A DNA stretch of 64,000 nt from Bdellovibrionales bacterium (GTDB lineage Bacteria > Bdellovibrionota > Bdellovibrionia > Bdellovibrionales > Bdellovibrionaceae), in contig JAFEAQ010000019.1 in assembly GCA_018266295.1 (NCBI GenBank), forward strand, positions 310,001 to 374,000, written 5' to 3'. Numbering within the stretch: the stretch's first letter is position 1; each line of letters starts with the position of its first letter. The notes beneath the pieces are model-generated. The model was given only the letters and a program-made list of their open reading frames with translations, had not been told where the DNA came from and ran no database searches. The position numbers were made by a program, and so were the translations under genes. Positions 15,580 to 23,779 of this stretch are shown here, in pieces.

Positions 15580-16403
15580 TAGTCCTCCCAGTCAAAGACC
15601 AGGCTCACGTCGGCACAAGGTGCAGAGTGAGTCAAAGCGCCCACAGAAACGAAATCAATACCGATGTCAGCGACAGAGCGAACGCGGTCCAGAGTCATAT
15701 TGCCGCTGGCTTCTGTTTCGATCTCAGCAGGCACAAGCTCACGGGCTTTTTTGAGCATATCGTTATCCATGTTGTCGAGAAGGATGCGGCGAACTTTTTG
15801 CTCTACGGCTTTTTTCACTTCATCCAAAGTACGGGCTTCCACTTCGATCGGCAGCTGGCTGTGCTCACGCACGCGGCTGACGGCTTCAGCCAGGCCGCCC
15901 ATCACAGAAATGTGGTTGTCTTTGATCAAGATCGCTGTGGACAGATTCATGCGGTGATTCACGCCGCCACCGTGAAGAACGGCTTTCTTTTCAAGCTCGC
16001 GGAATCCCGGAGTGGTTTTACGAGTATCCAAAACCTTGGTGCGAGTGCCTTCAAGCGCTTTCACGAAACGGCGGGTGAATGTCGCAATCCCAGAAAGATG
16101 GCCAAGGAAGTTCAAAGCCACGCGCTCTGCTTTCAAGATCTGAACGAGGTCGCCCTCGATGGTGCAGAGGATTTGGCCTTTCAAGATTTGTTCGCCTTCT
16201 TCGAAGTGCCATTTCACTTTCGAGTTCGGCTCAAGGCTCAACATTGTTTGTTCAAAGGCCATGGCGCCAGAAAGCACGATGTCTTCCTTTGCTTTTAAGC
16301 GAGCACGGCCATGACGGGGCTTTAAAGCCAAAGCTTCGGTTGTGACATCGCCAGATGGCATGTCTTCTTTGATCGCAGCACGGATCAAATCAAGGAGTGT
16401 CAT
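15579..16403 (-). CDS. nadC: Quinolinate phosphoribosyltransferase (carboxylating)
   Basis: A 274-residue type II phosphoribosyltransferase that makes nicotinate mononucleotide from quinolinate and PRPP in NAD synthesis. Family motifs: EDMPSGDVTTEAL at the N-terminus, ERVALNFLGHLSGIAT, DTRKTTPGFRELEKKAV, GGGVNHRMNLS, LIKDNH, EVEARTL, LLDNM, and ETEASGN. Length is full. It is the first gene of a four-gene operon nadC-birA-thioredoxin-GyrI-like; pairing of nadC with birA is common in bacteria. Upstream, 45 nt separate it from the RomR-like gene on the same strand. Confidence 0.97.
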   Translation of the reverse strand: MTLLDLIRAAIKEDMPSGDVTTEALALKPRHGRARLKAKEDIVLSGAMAFEQTMLSLEPNSKVKWHFEEGEQILKGQILCTIEGDLVQILKAERVALNFLGHLSGIATFTRRFVKALEGTRTKVLDTRKTTPGFRELEKKAVLHGGGVNHRMNLSTAILIKDNHISVMGGLAEAVSRVREHSQLPIEVEARTLDEVKKAVEQKVRRILLDNMDNDMLKKARELVPAEIETEASGNMTLDRVRSVADIGIDFVSVGALTHSAPCADVSLVFDWED

Positions 16404-16448
16404 ACAAACCTCTTTTTCACAAAATGGGAGCTGTTTTCAAACCAAAAA

Positions 16449-17684
16449 CTAGTTTGATTTTTCGACGTCGCGGAGGATCTTATTGATCTCTTCGCGAACG
16501 ATTCTTTCAGCTATCTCTGGTATCACTTTCCAGCAGATACTTTCAATGACTTCTCGAGCTTCTTCACGAATGACTCGCTCAATCATCTCCGCATCGCCGG
16601 CAGCACCCGTAGCTGGAACGGCAGGGGCCTTCTTGGGAGAGGCCTTAGTGTGAACTTTTTCCATCGCCTCAGTAGAAAGGCGTTTAAGATCGTCGGCATA
16701 TTTTGGCGGGAGTGGGGCTACCTTGGTCGCTGCCAAATCGTCGCCAAAGTGGATTTCTTCGAATTCACCTTCAACTTCCACATGGGCGTTATCAATATCA
16801 TCCTGTGGAATGACGAATTTTTTAGCAAAATCGTCGTCGTTGGTGAAATTCGGAGAAGACACGGCCTCAACAGGCATGTCGATTTTGAACTTTTTAATAT
16901 CTTGGCGTTGCCAACCGTCATCTTCGAGTTGGTCTTTTTGCTGAGAAGAGTTTAGCGGAACAGACGCAAACTCTTCATCATCCGCAACGACTGCGAATTC
17001 TTCCTCATCAGGGTTTACATCCGGATTGTCGACCATTGGCAATGCATGACCCGTGCGAGTAATGCCGGAGTTCGTGCTCTCTTCCGGAATGCTGAAAACA
17101 TCATCATTTTCCAGGCCGTTCGGGTCGAAGTTGTCAAAATTCACAGGTGCGGAGTCCGGCAACTTGGCTTGCGGCTTTGTTGGGATCGCGTTTTTTGGCG
17201 CCCCCGTAGGAGCACCTGTTGAAGCCGCCTTAGGCGCCGAAGCCTGTGACGGCGGCGTCTCTTTGAACTCTGGCATTTTTGGGAACTGCAAGTACGAGCT
17301 GATCGGATTGCTTTGAGTTTTTGGAACTAAATCCTGAACCAGTTGGCGGAGAGCTTCAGCGTCGAAAGGCTTTTCAAGACGGGCATCCGGAGCGGATTGA
17401 TTGAGCTTTGCTTCGTCGACTTCCATGAAGCTGCTCCACATCAGAACAACAGGCACCGATTGCGTCTCGGCATCGGCTTTCAAGTCCGCACAAACTTCGT
17501 AGCCATTTCTTTTCACTAAAAGAACATCGGCAAACACAATGTCAGGTTGGAAAGTTTTGGCGACCGGCAGAACATCGAGACCCACAGGAACGGCTTTCAC
17601 CTCCACTCCAAAATCTTGGAGGGCCAGTTGCATAACTCGTTTAATTGTAGAACTCTCATCCGCTAGTAAGACGCGTAAAGCCAT
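16449..17684 (-). CDS. RomR-like response regulator with long disordered linker
   Basis: A 411-residue protein in three parts. Residues 1-122 are a receiver (phosphoacceptor Asp53 in VFADVLLVKRNGYEVC; the KPFD Lys late in the domain). Residues about 123-340 are low complexity, rich in Pro, Ala, Asp and Glu. Residues about 365-411 form a charged helix (EEAREVIESICWKVIPEIAERIVREEI) like the C-terminal helix of deltaproteobacterial polarity regulators. This plan of receiver, Pro-rich linker and short Glu-rich tail is that of RomR, which with MglA marks a cell pole and controls prey invasion in Bdellovibrio. The identity is by architecture and general receiver likeness, not alignment, so other stand-alone receiver proteins remain possible. 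It is divergent, with a 48-nt spacer, from the LptG-like gene. Confidence 0.7.
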   Translation of the reverse strand: MALRVLLADESSTIKRVMQLALQDFGVEVKAVPVGLDVLPVAKTFQPDIVFADVLLVKRNGYEVCADLKADAETQSVPVVLMWSSFMEVDEAKLNQSAPDARLEKPFDAEALRQLVQDLVPKTQSNPISSYLQFPKMPEFKETPPSQASAPKAASTGAPTGAPKNAIPTKPQAKLPDSAPVNFDNFDPNGLENDDVFSIPEESTNSGITRTGHALPMVDNPDVNPDEEEFAVVADDEEFASVPLNSSQQKDQLEDDGWQRQDIKKFKIDMPVEAVSSPNFTNDDDFAKKFVIPQDDIDNAHVEVEGEFEEIHFGDDLAATKVAPLPPKYADDLKRLSTEAMEKVHTKASPKKAPAVPATGAAGDAEMIERVIREEAREVIESICWKVIPEIAERIVREEINKILRDVEKSN

Positions 17685-17732
17685 AATGAAAGTAAAGTAG
17701 GAATTTAGACTTGAGTCAACAATAATAGTTTT

Positions 17733-18812
17733 ATGAATCGTATCGACCGCTACGTCTCTGGCTTATTCTGGGTTTCTTTTATTGGTGGCAGCCTTGTCTT
17801 CGTGACTATTTTTTTGGCGGTCGATGCCATGAGCACCATGGTTAGTCACAAGGATCTGAGCCTTACGGTTCTTGCAAATTACTATCTGTACTACGTTCCC
17901 GAGATCTTCAATAAATTGCTGCCGATCGCCTGTTTGTTGGGGGTGATTCTCGCGATTTCGGCCATGAATAAAGCCAACGAGCTTGTCGCTCTGTTTGCAG
18001 CGGGGATGAGTTTGTTTCGGATCACTTTGCCGCTGTTGATTTGGGTGATGGTGATTTCGGGGGTGGCGTTCTTCGCGATGGACCGCTTAGGTCCGACCAT
18101 GAACCGCAAGAAGAACTACATTCTCTATAACGACATCGAAAAGAAGCCGTCGATGTACTCGGTCGTGAAGACCAATAAGATTTGGTACCGTTCGAAAAAC
18201 GCCATTTTCAATATCAAAACTTTGAGTGCCCAGGGCGACAAAGCGCAGAGTCTGACCTTGTACTTCTTTAGCCCCGAGTGGGATTTGCTCCAGATGATTA
18301 CCGCGGACCGGGTAGAGCTCGGGCAGCAAACGTGGACGTTATTTGATGGCTCCGTCACCTTGTTCACCGGCAATTCGAGCTTTCCTCTGACCAGTCAGTT
18401 CAAAACCAAGAAGATCGCCATGGGGGAGGATGCTCAGGATCTGCAGTCCACCGGACAGACCTCTGATACTCTCAGTCAGTCGGAATTGGCTCGGTTTATT
18501 GAGCGCAATAAAGAGGCGGGGCTCGATACCGTTCGTTACGAGGTCGATTATCACTCGAAGTTTAGCTATGCGTTTGCCGGACTCGTGATGTGTCTTTTGG
18601 GCATTCCTTTTAGCGTCGGTAAAGCCCGTTCCGGCGGGACGATGGCGAATTTCGGTATTGTCATCTTGTTGGTTTTTGCCTACTGGATTTTGTTAAGCTC
18701 CAGTTTAACCCTCGGAACCCACGGTCATTTCAACCCGATTGTGGCGGCATGGGCTCCTAACCTATTGATGGCTGGTCTCGCATATTTCTTTCTGTTGCGG
18801 CTTAAAAGATAA
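17733..18812 (+). CDS. lptG: LptF/LptG-family lipopolysaccharide export permease
   Basis: A 359-residue inner-membrane permease of the YjgP/YjgQ family. Three membrane segments lie near the N-terminus (about 10-35, 55-75, 95-118), then a periplasmic beta-jellyroll domain (about 120-265, with SKNAIFNIKTL and DRVELGQQTWTLFDG), then three C-terminal segments (about 280-355). LptF and LptG form the LptB2FG ABC transporter that extracts LPS and passes it to the Lpt bridge. LptG is chosen over LptF on overall impression only; no partner gene is nearby. The ribosome site is weak. It precedes def by 90 nt on the same strand. Confidence 0.88.
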   Translation: MNRIDRYVSGLFWVSFIGGSLVFVTIFLAVDAMSTMVSHKDLSLTVLANYYLYYVPEIFNKLLPIACLLGVILAISAMNKANELVALFAAGMSLFRITLPLLIWVMVISGVAFFAMDRLGPTMNRKKNYILYNDIEKKPSMYSVVKTNKIWYRSKNAIFNIKTLSAQGDKAQSLTLYFFSPEWDLLQMITADRVELGQQTWTLFDGSVTLFTGNSSFPLTSQFKTKKIAMGEDAQDLQSTGQTSDTLSQSELARFIERNKEAGLDTVRYEVDYHSKFSYAFAGLVMCLLGIPFSVGKARSGGTMANFGIVILLVFAYWILLSSSLTLGTHGHFNPIVAAWAPNLLMAGLAYFFLLRLKR

Positions 18813-18869
18813 TGAGGTATTACCGCTATTTAGCATCAAAGATGCGGTGCAAAAAGGCACCCTTTGGTG

Positions 18870-18875
18870 TATAAT
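18870..18875 (+). promoter_or_regulatory. Possible -10 box upstream of def
   Basis: A perfect TATAAT lies 27 nt before the def start codon and 18 nt before its GGAGG ribosome site. No convincing -35 box is seen 16-18 nt upstream, so this is tentative. Confidence 0.35.
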
Positions 18876-18902
18876 GCTATCTGACTCTCGGAGGTCGTCA
18901 TC

Positions 18903-19532
18903 ATGGTCCTCGAAATTTTGAAATTCCCAGATCCTCGTTTGCGTGAAGTTTGTAAACCTGTCGACAAAGTCACTGAAAAGCATGCTCAGCTTGCGAAAGA
19001 CATGTTGGAAACTATGTACCACGCGCGCGGCATCGGTTTGGCGGCTCCGCAAATCGGTGAGTTGATTCGTATGCTCGTGATCGACACGCGTCCTCGCGAT
19101 AAAGAAGGCCGCCGTTATAACTACGATGAAATGACAGAGCTTGAAAAATCTGTGACTCAACCTTTGGTTTTGATCAATCCTGTGATCGTTAAAGGCGAAG
19201 GTAAAACAACTTTCGACGAAGGGTGCTTGAGCGTTCCTGGCTACTATGAAACTGTTGAGCGCTACAATTACGTTGAAATCAAGGCTTTGAATGAAAAGGG
19301 TGAAGAGATCTTGGTGAAAGCCGATGGTTTGCTCGCGATCTGCATGCAGCATGAGATGGATCATTTGGAAGGAACTTTGTTCATCGACCATTTGAGCTTT
19401 ATCAAGGGCAATAAAATTAAAAACCAAATCAAGAAACACGGTTACCCAACTCCGAAGGCTGACGATGATCAAGAAGAAGGCGCCGACGAGGAAGTTGAGA
19501 CCGAAGATGAAAAAGAAAGCGTTAAAGTGTGA
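18903..19532 (+). CDS. def: Peptide deformylase
   Basis: A 209-residue enzyme that removes the N-formyl group from nascent proteins. All three motifs are present: GIGLAAPQIG (motif I), EGCLSVPG with metal ligand Cys (motif II) and QHEMDHLEG with the HExxH metal site (motif III). There is a C-terminal extension of about 30 acidic residues (from DDDQEEGADEEVET onward) beyond the usual core. GGAGG precedes the ATG. The stop overlaps the fmt start (GTGA), placing deformylase and formyltransferase in one operon, a common arrangement. Confidence 0.97.
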   Translation: MVLEILKFPDPRLREVCKPVDKVTEKHAQLAKDMLETMYHARGIGLAAPQIGELIRMLVIDTRPRDKEGRRYNYDEMTELEKSVTQPLVLINPVIVKGEGKTTFDEGCLSVPGYYETVERYNYVEIKALNEKGEEILVKADGLLAICMQHEMDHLEGTLFIDHLSFIKGNKIKNQIKKHGYPTPKADDDQEEGADEEVETEDEKESVKV

Positions 19533-20479
19533 GCAAGGTTCGCGTTTGCTTCTTAGGAACTCCGGAATTTGCCGTGACTTCCCTCAAGGCCCTCATCGAC
19601 GACGATCATTTTGAAGTCGTCGGTGTGGTGACACAGCCGGATCGTCCTGCCGGCCGCAAAATGCAACTCACTCCTTCGCCAGTCAAAATGCTCGCCATGA
19701 ATCATGGCATGCATGTGATCACTCCTGAATCCCTGAAAAAAAATCCGCAACGCCTTGATGAAATCCGCTCTTGGGGAGCTGAAGTCGCTGTCGTTGTGGC
19801 CTTTGGCCAAATCCTCACTCAGGAATTCTTGGACATGTTTCCGTATGGCGCTGTGAATGTGCACGGCAGTATTCTGCCGCGCTGGCGTGGAGCGGCTCCT
19901 ATTCAACGGGGCATTGAAGCCGGCGATAAAGAGTCCGGCGTGACTCTGCAGAAGATGGTTAAAAAATTGGATGCCGGTGATATCATCGGTATTCGTCGTG
20001 TGGCTTTAGACGATGAAATCACGGCGATGGAGTTGCACGATAAGCTCGCAGTGTTGGGGGCGGATCTTTTGCGCGTGGAATTGATGGATTATGTGCGTGG
20101 CAACTTGGTGCCGCATCCGCAAGATGAAGCGCAAGTCACTTACGCTCACAAGATCGACAAAGCCGAGAGTGAGATCAAATGGATGCTGCCAGCGGTGGAA
20201 ATCCATAACAAGATTCGCGCCTTGACCATGGGCCCGGGGACTTATACTTGGCTCGGTGGTAAGAAATTGAAGTTGCATAAAACGCGTGTCAGTGAAAAAA
20301 GCGGTTCTCATCCTGAGGCCGGCTTTATCCACGATGCCAATGACGAATACATTTCTGTGCAATGTGGCGGCGGAATTCTAAATATCTTTGAAGTTCAGCC
20401 GGAATCGCGCAATCGTATGAAAGTCAGTGATTTCTTAAAAGGTCATCCGCTCAAAAAGGGAGATTTCATCGGTGTCTAA
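19529..20479 (+). CDS. fmt: Methionyl-tRNA formyltransferase
   Basis: A 316-residue enzyme that formylates initiator Met-tRNA with 10-formyl-tetrahydrofolate. The N-terminal Rossmann part starts VCFLGTPEFAV; the catalytic segment is NVHGSILPRWRGAAPIQRGI (Asn, His and SLLP-like loop), and LDAGDII provides the catalytic Asp. The C-terminal OB-like tRNA-binding domain spans about residues 205-315. It starts with GTG, overlapping the def stop by 4 nt, and its end overlaps rpe by 8 nt, so def-fmt-rpe are translationally coupled. Confidence 0.97.
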   Translation: MSKVRVCFLGTPEFAVTSLKALIDDDHFEVVGVVTQPDRPAGRKMQLTPSPVKMLAMNHGMHVITPESLKKNPQRLDEIRSWGAEVAVVVAFGQILTQEFLDMFPYGAVNVHGSILPRWRGAAPIQRGIEAGDKESGVTLQKMVKKLDAGDIIGIRRVALDDEITAMELHDKLAVLGADLLRVELMDYVRGNLVPHPQDEAQVTYAHKIDKAESEIKWMLPAVEIHNKIRALTMGPGTYTWLGGKKLKLHKTRVSEKSGSHPEAGFIHDANDEYISVQCGGGILNIFEVQPESRNRMKVSDFLKGHPLKKGDFIGV

Positions 20480-21110
20480 GCTCGTTGCCCCAAGTATCCT
20501 GTCAGCTGATTTTGCTAACCTTGAAAAAGAATTGAAAGCAATCTCGGTGGCCGGAGCCGATTGGGTGCACGTCGATGTGATGGATGGCCATTTCGTTCCG
20601 AATCTGACCATTGGAATTCCTGTTGTTGAGTCTCTTAAAAAAGTCAGTTCACTTCCCTTGGATGTTCACTTGATGATTGAAAAACCTGAGCGCTATGTCG
20701 AAGACTTCGTCAAAGCGGGCAGTGATTATTTAACAATTCACGTGGAAGCGACTGAGAAACCACACGAGGTTCTACGCAAGATCCGTTCGCTGGGTGCAAA
20801 GGCGGGGATTACTCTGCGTCCGGGCACACCACTGAGTGAAATTATGCCTTATTTGGGTGAATGCGATTTGGTGTTGGTGATGACGGTCGAGCCGGGCTTC
20901 GGCGGACAGAGCTTCATGATGGATCAAGTTGAAAAGATGAAAGCTTTGCGCGAAGAGCGCGAACGTCGTGGTTTGAAATATCTGATCGAAGTCGATGGCG
21001 GCGTGAATGAAAAAACGCTGGCGTATTGCAAAGACGCCGATGTCTTAGTTGCGGGGAGCTACGTTTTCCGCAATGATTACAAAAAAGCTATCGAATCTTT
21101 GAAGGTATAA
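20472..21110 (+). CDS. rpe: Ribulose-phosphate 3-epimerase
   Basis: A 212-residue TIM-barrel enzyme that interconverts ribulose-5-phosphate and xylulose-5-phosphate in the pentose phosphate pathway. Motifs: APSILSADFANLEKE, HVDVMDGHFVPNLTIG, LDVHLMIEKPERY, VMTVEPGFGGQSF, and EVDGGV near the end, which together supply the metal ligands, catalytic Asp pair and phosphate loop. It starts with GTG inside the fmt end. The next gene follows after 9 nt. Confidence 0.97.
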   Translation: MSKLVAPSILSADFANLEKELKAISVAGADWVHVDVMDGHFVPNLTIGIPVVESLKKVSSLPLDVHLMIEKPERYVEDFVKAGSDYLTIHVEATEKPHEVLRKIRSLGAKAGITLRPGTPLSEIMPYLGECDLVLVMTVEPGFGGQSFMMDQVEKMKALREERERRGLKYLIEVDGGVNEKTLAYCKDADVLVAGSYVFRNDYKKAIESLKV

Positions 21111-21119
21111 TTTGAAAGA

Positions 21120-22061
21120 ATGAAGATCGCCAATATCCTCTTAGCACTTTTAGTTCTTTGTATGGGACTTTCCGCTCTCGGAGAGAGTCAGTGGTTTTTG
21201 GATCTGTTCTCTCACTTTATGTTGCAATATGCGGTTTTGGCCTTGCTGCTAGCGATCTTTTACCGTGTTAAGAAGCAGAAAAATAACACCTACATCGCGT
21301 TGATTGCGTTTATCTATGCCTGCATCATGCTGGCCAATGTAGTCGATCGCCGTGCGCCGATGGTGAAGATTCCGAAGGAATCCGAACGCGTGCGTATTTT
21401 TGAATTTAACACTTCAGGAAATGTCGAAGTTCTGAAAAACTGGCTGCCGGTTCACGCCGGAGAGTTCGACGTCGTTGTTTTACTCGAGGCAGGTTTGCAC
21501 TTTGAGCCGTTACTGGAGCAACTCAAATCCCAATATCCCTATCAGGCGACGCATTTGGAAAACTCTCCATTCGGTATGGCGGTGTTAAGTCGCTGGGAAA
21601 TCACTGAAAACAAATCTTTTGAGTCCGAAGGTGGCAGCTTTCAGCAGTATGAACTTAAAATCAAACGTCCTGTGGGTGACGAGTTCTTACTCTATGCTTT
21701 GCATGCGCCACCGCCATTTGCTCCGCAATTGGCAAACGCACACGAAGCGATTTTAGGCGAGCTTTCAGAGAAGATTCATGACAAGCAGTTTCCGGCCATT
21801 GTGGTGGGCGACTTAAATACCACGCCGACATCGCATCGTTTTTTGAAGCTTGTGAAAAACACGGGCCTGCGTGACACCGCGGGGATTTCGCCATGGGCGA
21901 ACACCTGGCCTGCGCTGTCGGTGAATCTATTTTCGCTGTTGGGGATCCGCATCGATCACTGCTTGGTCTCAAACAGTTTCTCCATCGTCGAGCGTGAGCG
22001 CCTGACGGATTTAGGCTCGGACCACCTGCCGATTAAGTGCGTTCTGCAAGTTGAAAAGTAA
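21120..22061 (+). CDS. Membrane-anchored endonuclease/exonuclease/phosphatase-family protein
   Basis: A 313-residue protein with three N-terminal hydrophobic segments (about residues 3-20, 33-48, 56-78) and a C-terminal EEP domain (about 95-313). EEP-type motifs include VVLLEAG (metal Glu), VVGDLNTTP (Asp/Asn pair) and LGSDHLPI (catalytic Asp-His). The layout resembles YafD-like proteins, whose membrane part leaves the EEP domain outside or at the membrane face. Likely activity is phosphodiester or phosphate ester hydrolysis of nucleic acid or phospholipid headgroups; the substrate is unknown. It closes the def-fmt-rpe operon. Confidence 0.85.
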   Translation: MKIANILLALLVLCMGLSALGESQWFLDLFSHFMLQYAVLALLLAIFYRVKKQKNNTYIALIAFIYACIMLANVVDRRAPMVKIPKESERVRIFEFNTSGNVEVLKNWLPVHAGEFDVVVLLEAGLHFEPLLEQLKSQYPYQATHLENSPFGMAVLSRWEITENKSFESEGGSFQQYELKIKRPVGDEFLLYALHAPPPFAPQLANAHEAILGELSEKIHDKQFPAIVVGDLNTTPTSHRFLKLVKNTGLRDTAGISPWANTWPALSVNLFSLLGIRIDHCLVSNSFSIVERERLTDLGSDHLPIKCVLQVEK

Positions 22062-22077
22062 TGGGATGTAGGTCTGG

Positions 22078-22233
22078 GAATGAAGACAGAAGACAAGTAC
22101 TTCAATTGAAGGATTGATTAAAGAGTCTTCCCATCAAATGGTCTATTATACGACCGGGTCGTCTTATAGACGATTCGTTCTAAAGGGTCCTTAGGTGACA
22201 AGAAACTGACGGCCTGGACGGACCGCAGGAAGC
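22078..22233 (+). repeat. Dispersed structured intergenic repeat, copy B
   Basis: This is the plus-strand counterpart of the minus-strand repeat at 13376-13556. Its central hairpin (22141-22171) pairs GTCTATTATACGAC with GTCGTCTTATAGAC around CGG with two mismatches. GAAGAC at 22082 can pair with GTCTTC at 22125. The end block GCAGGAAGC abuts the stop codon of the convergent minus-strand gene. It fills the whole spacer after the endonuclease/phosphatase gene. No frame here matches the frame of copy A beyond a few codons. Confidence 0.75.
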
Positions 22234-23630
22234 TAAATCCCGTCCAGTGTCTTCGACCAGAAGAAAGGCGCCACGATCTTCTGAATCTTCTCGCCCTTGT
22301 ATTCGCGCAGCGGAGCCCATGTTCTGAGGAGCTTTGCGCGCTTGACGAGCTGACCTTCGAAAGTCACGGCGTATTCTAAGTCGCCGGTGATATTGGCAAG
22401 GCTCAAGAGATTGTACTGCTTTGAACTGCGCACGAGCTGGCCGCTCTTAGACCAATCTTTGAAACTCTTCCAGTCTTTCGGGAGTGGGTAGACATAGCCG
22501 TCATCGCCGACAACATAGAGCACGTTGTTTTCAACGAACTCGGATTTCGAAGTCAGCAAGAACTGGACGGGGCGGATGCTGATTGGGACATCGATATCTG
22601 GATCTGCGGCGTAGTTATCACCACAGCGAAGTTTTGTATCAAACAGCAAACAGCTGTAATCGTGAGCCGTGCCATAGTAAGTGTCGCGCAGGCTTTCGCG
22701 CTGAGAAGGGGCGTACTTTTCGGCATAGTCACGGGCATAGCCGCCCGGAGTGTCTTGCATGATTTTGTTGAAGTAGTAACTCTTCACGCTGCCAGCCGGA
22801 TCAAAAACCGTCGGCAGATCTTGGCGCGAAGTCAGGAAAGCCTTCGTGCTGGTCACAAACAGAGTGCTTTTGTTAGCGCCGTCATAGAATGAAACTTCGC
22901 CGTTTTCGTTATGGGCAACGAAGCCTGGTTTGATATCTAATGGTAATTTATTAAATCGCTGAATGAGGTCGACCACATACTGTGAGCGCGCCGCTTGTTT
23001 TTGCACGGGATCTTTTGTCGTGCGCAGAACTTCAGCTAAGAATCCTGCAGCCACTCCGTAAGAGCCTTGAGTTTCGTAACTATCATCACAGCTGCCGGTG
23101 CTGGTGTGGTCGTTGTCAGAGTTTAAGTAGAGTCCATGGGTGCAGTGAACGTGGCTGTAGCCCTCGGTGTGGCGGGCTTCGTGGACAAGCACCCAGCTCA
23201 TCATCAGCGGGGAGTCCATGCCAGTGACGCCTTCCGTGCAGATGTGCATGATGTCTTTTTCGCCGCGGAAGACATAGGCAATCACGCCCGATGGGCAGCC
23301 GAAGCCGTTCTTAGGTTCGATCACGATACGAGCGATGCGTTTTGTGAAGTAATGGCCAGCTCCTTCGCGGGTGACCACCGAAGGAGACTTTGGATCTTGC
23401 TGGCTATTGAGGCCATTCATGAACTGAACAGCTTTTGCGATACGCACGCTGAGGTCGTTGTTATCACAGAGATTGGCAATGCCGCGAACCGGAACATAGC
23501 TTGCTTGTTCGCGGGACCATTTAAAAACTTTGAAGGTTTTAAAGAACTCATCCGCCTGAGAAGAAGGCAGGCAATCAGCGGCAGCCATGAGGGGAGTCAT
23601 CAATAGCATCAACGACAGAATAAATTTCAT
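22233..23630 (-). CDS. Exported protein with HEARH motif, possible metallopeptidase
   Basis: A 465-residue protein with a signal peptide (residues 1-19, ending AAA). A helix near residue 150 reads VLVHEARHTEGYSHVHC, giving an HExxH-like HEARH and further His residues 6 and 8 positions on, which could bind zinc. The region around it has several Cys and a CDDSYETQGSYG segment. The C-terminal third (about 330-460) looks like a beta-rich accessory domain. No named peptidase family is recognised. The ATG at 23630 follows GGGAG by a normal distance. Its stop touches repeat copy B. Confidence 0.7.
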   Translation of the reverse strand: MKFILSLMLLMTPLMAAADCLPSSQADEFFKTFKVFKWSREQASYVPVRGIANLCDNNDLSVRIAKAVQFMNGLNSQQDPKSPSVVTREGAGHYFTKRIARIVIEPKNGFGCPSGVIAYVFRGEKDIMHICTEGVTGMDSPLMMSWVLVHEARHTEGYSHVHCTHGLYLNSDNDHTSTGSCDDSYETQGSYGVAAGFLAEVLRTTKDPVQKQAARSQYVVDLIQRFNKLPLDIKPGFVAHNENGEVSFYDGANKSTLFVTSTKAFLTSRQDLPTVFDPAGSVKSYYFNKIMQDTPGGYARDYAEKYAPSQRESLRDTYYGTAHDYSCLLFDTKLRCGDNYAADPDIDVPISIRPVQFLLTSKSEFVENNVLYVVGDDGYVYPLPKDWKSFKDWSKSGQLVRSSKQYNLLSLANITGDLEYAVTFEGQLVKRAKLLRTWAPLREYKGEKIQKIVAPFFWSKTLDGI

Positions 23631-23779
23631 TTCCAAACTCCCAACTCTAGCATCACGACCAATACGATAAACAAAACCGCCCCTAAAATGGCGAAAAACC
23701 AGGAAAATTTCATCCGGCGTCTATATCACGGAGGTCTTTTCCTTGAAAGCCCGATGGGGACTTGTTACAAGATTACACA

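Noticed and set aside
15627-16298. 223-codon plus-strand frame
   Set aside because: It lies fully antisense inside nadC, whose motifs are complete.
18762-19472. 236-codon minus-strand frame
   Set aside because: It lies antisense to def, which has all peptide deformylase motifs.
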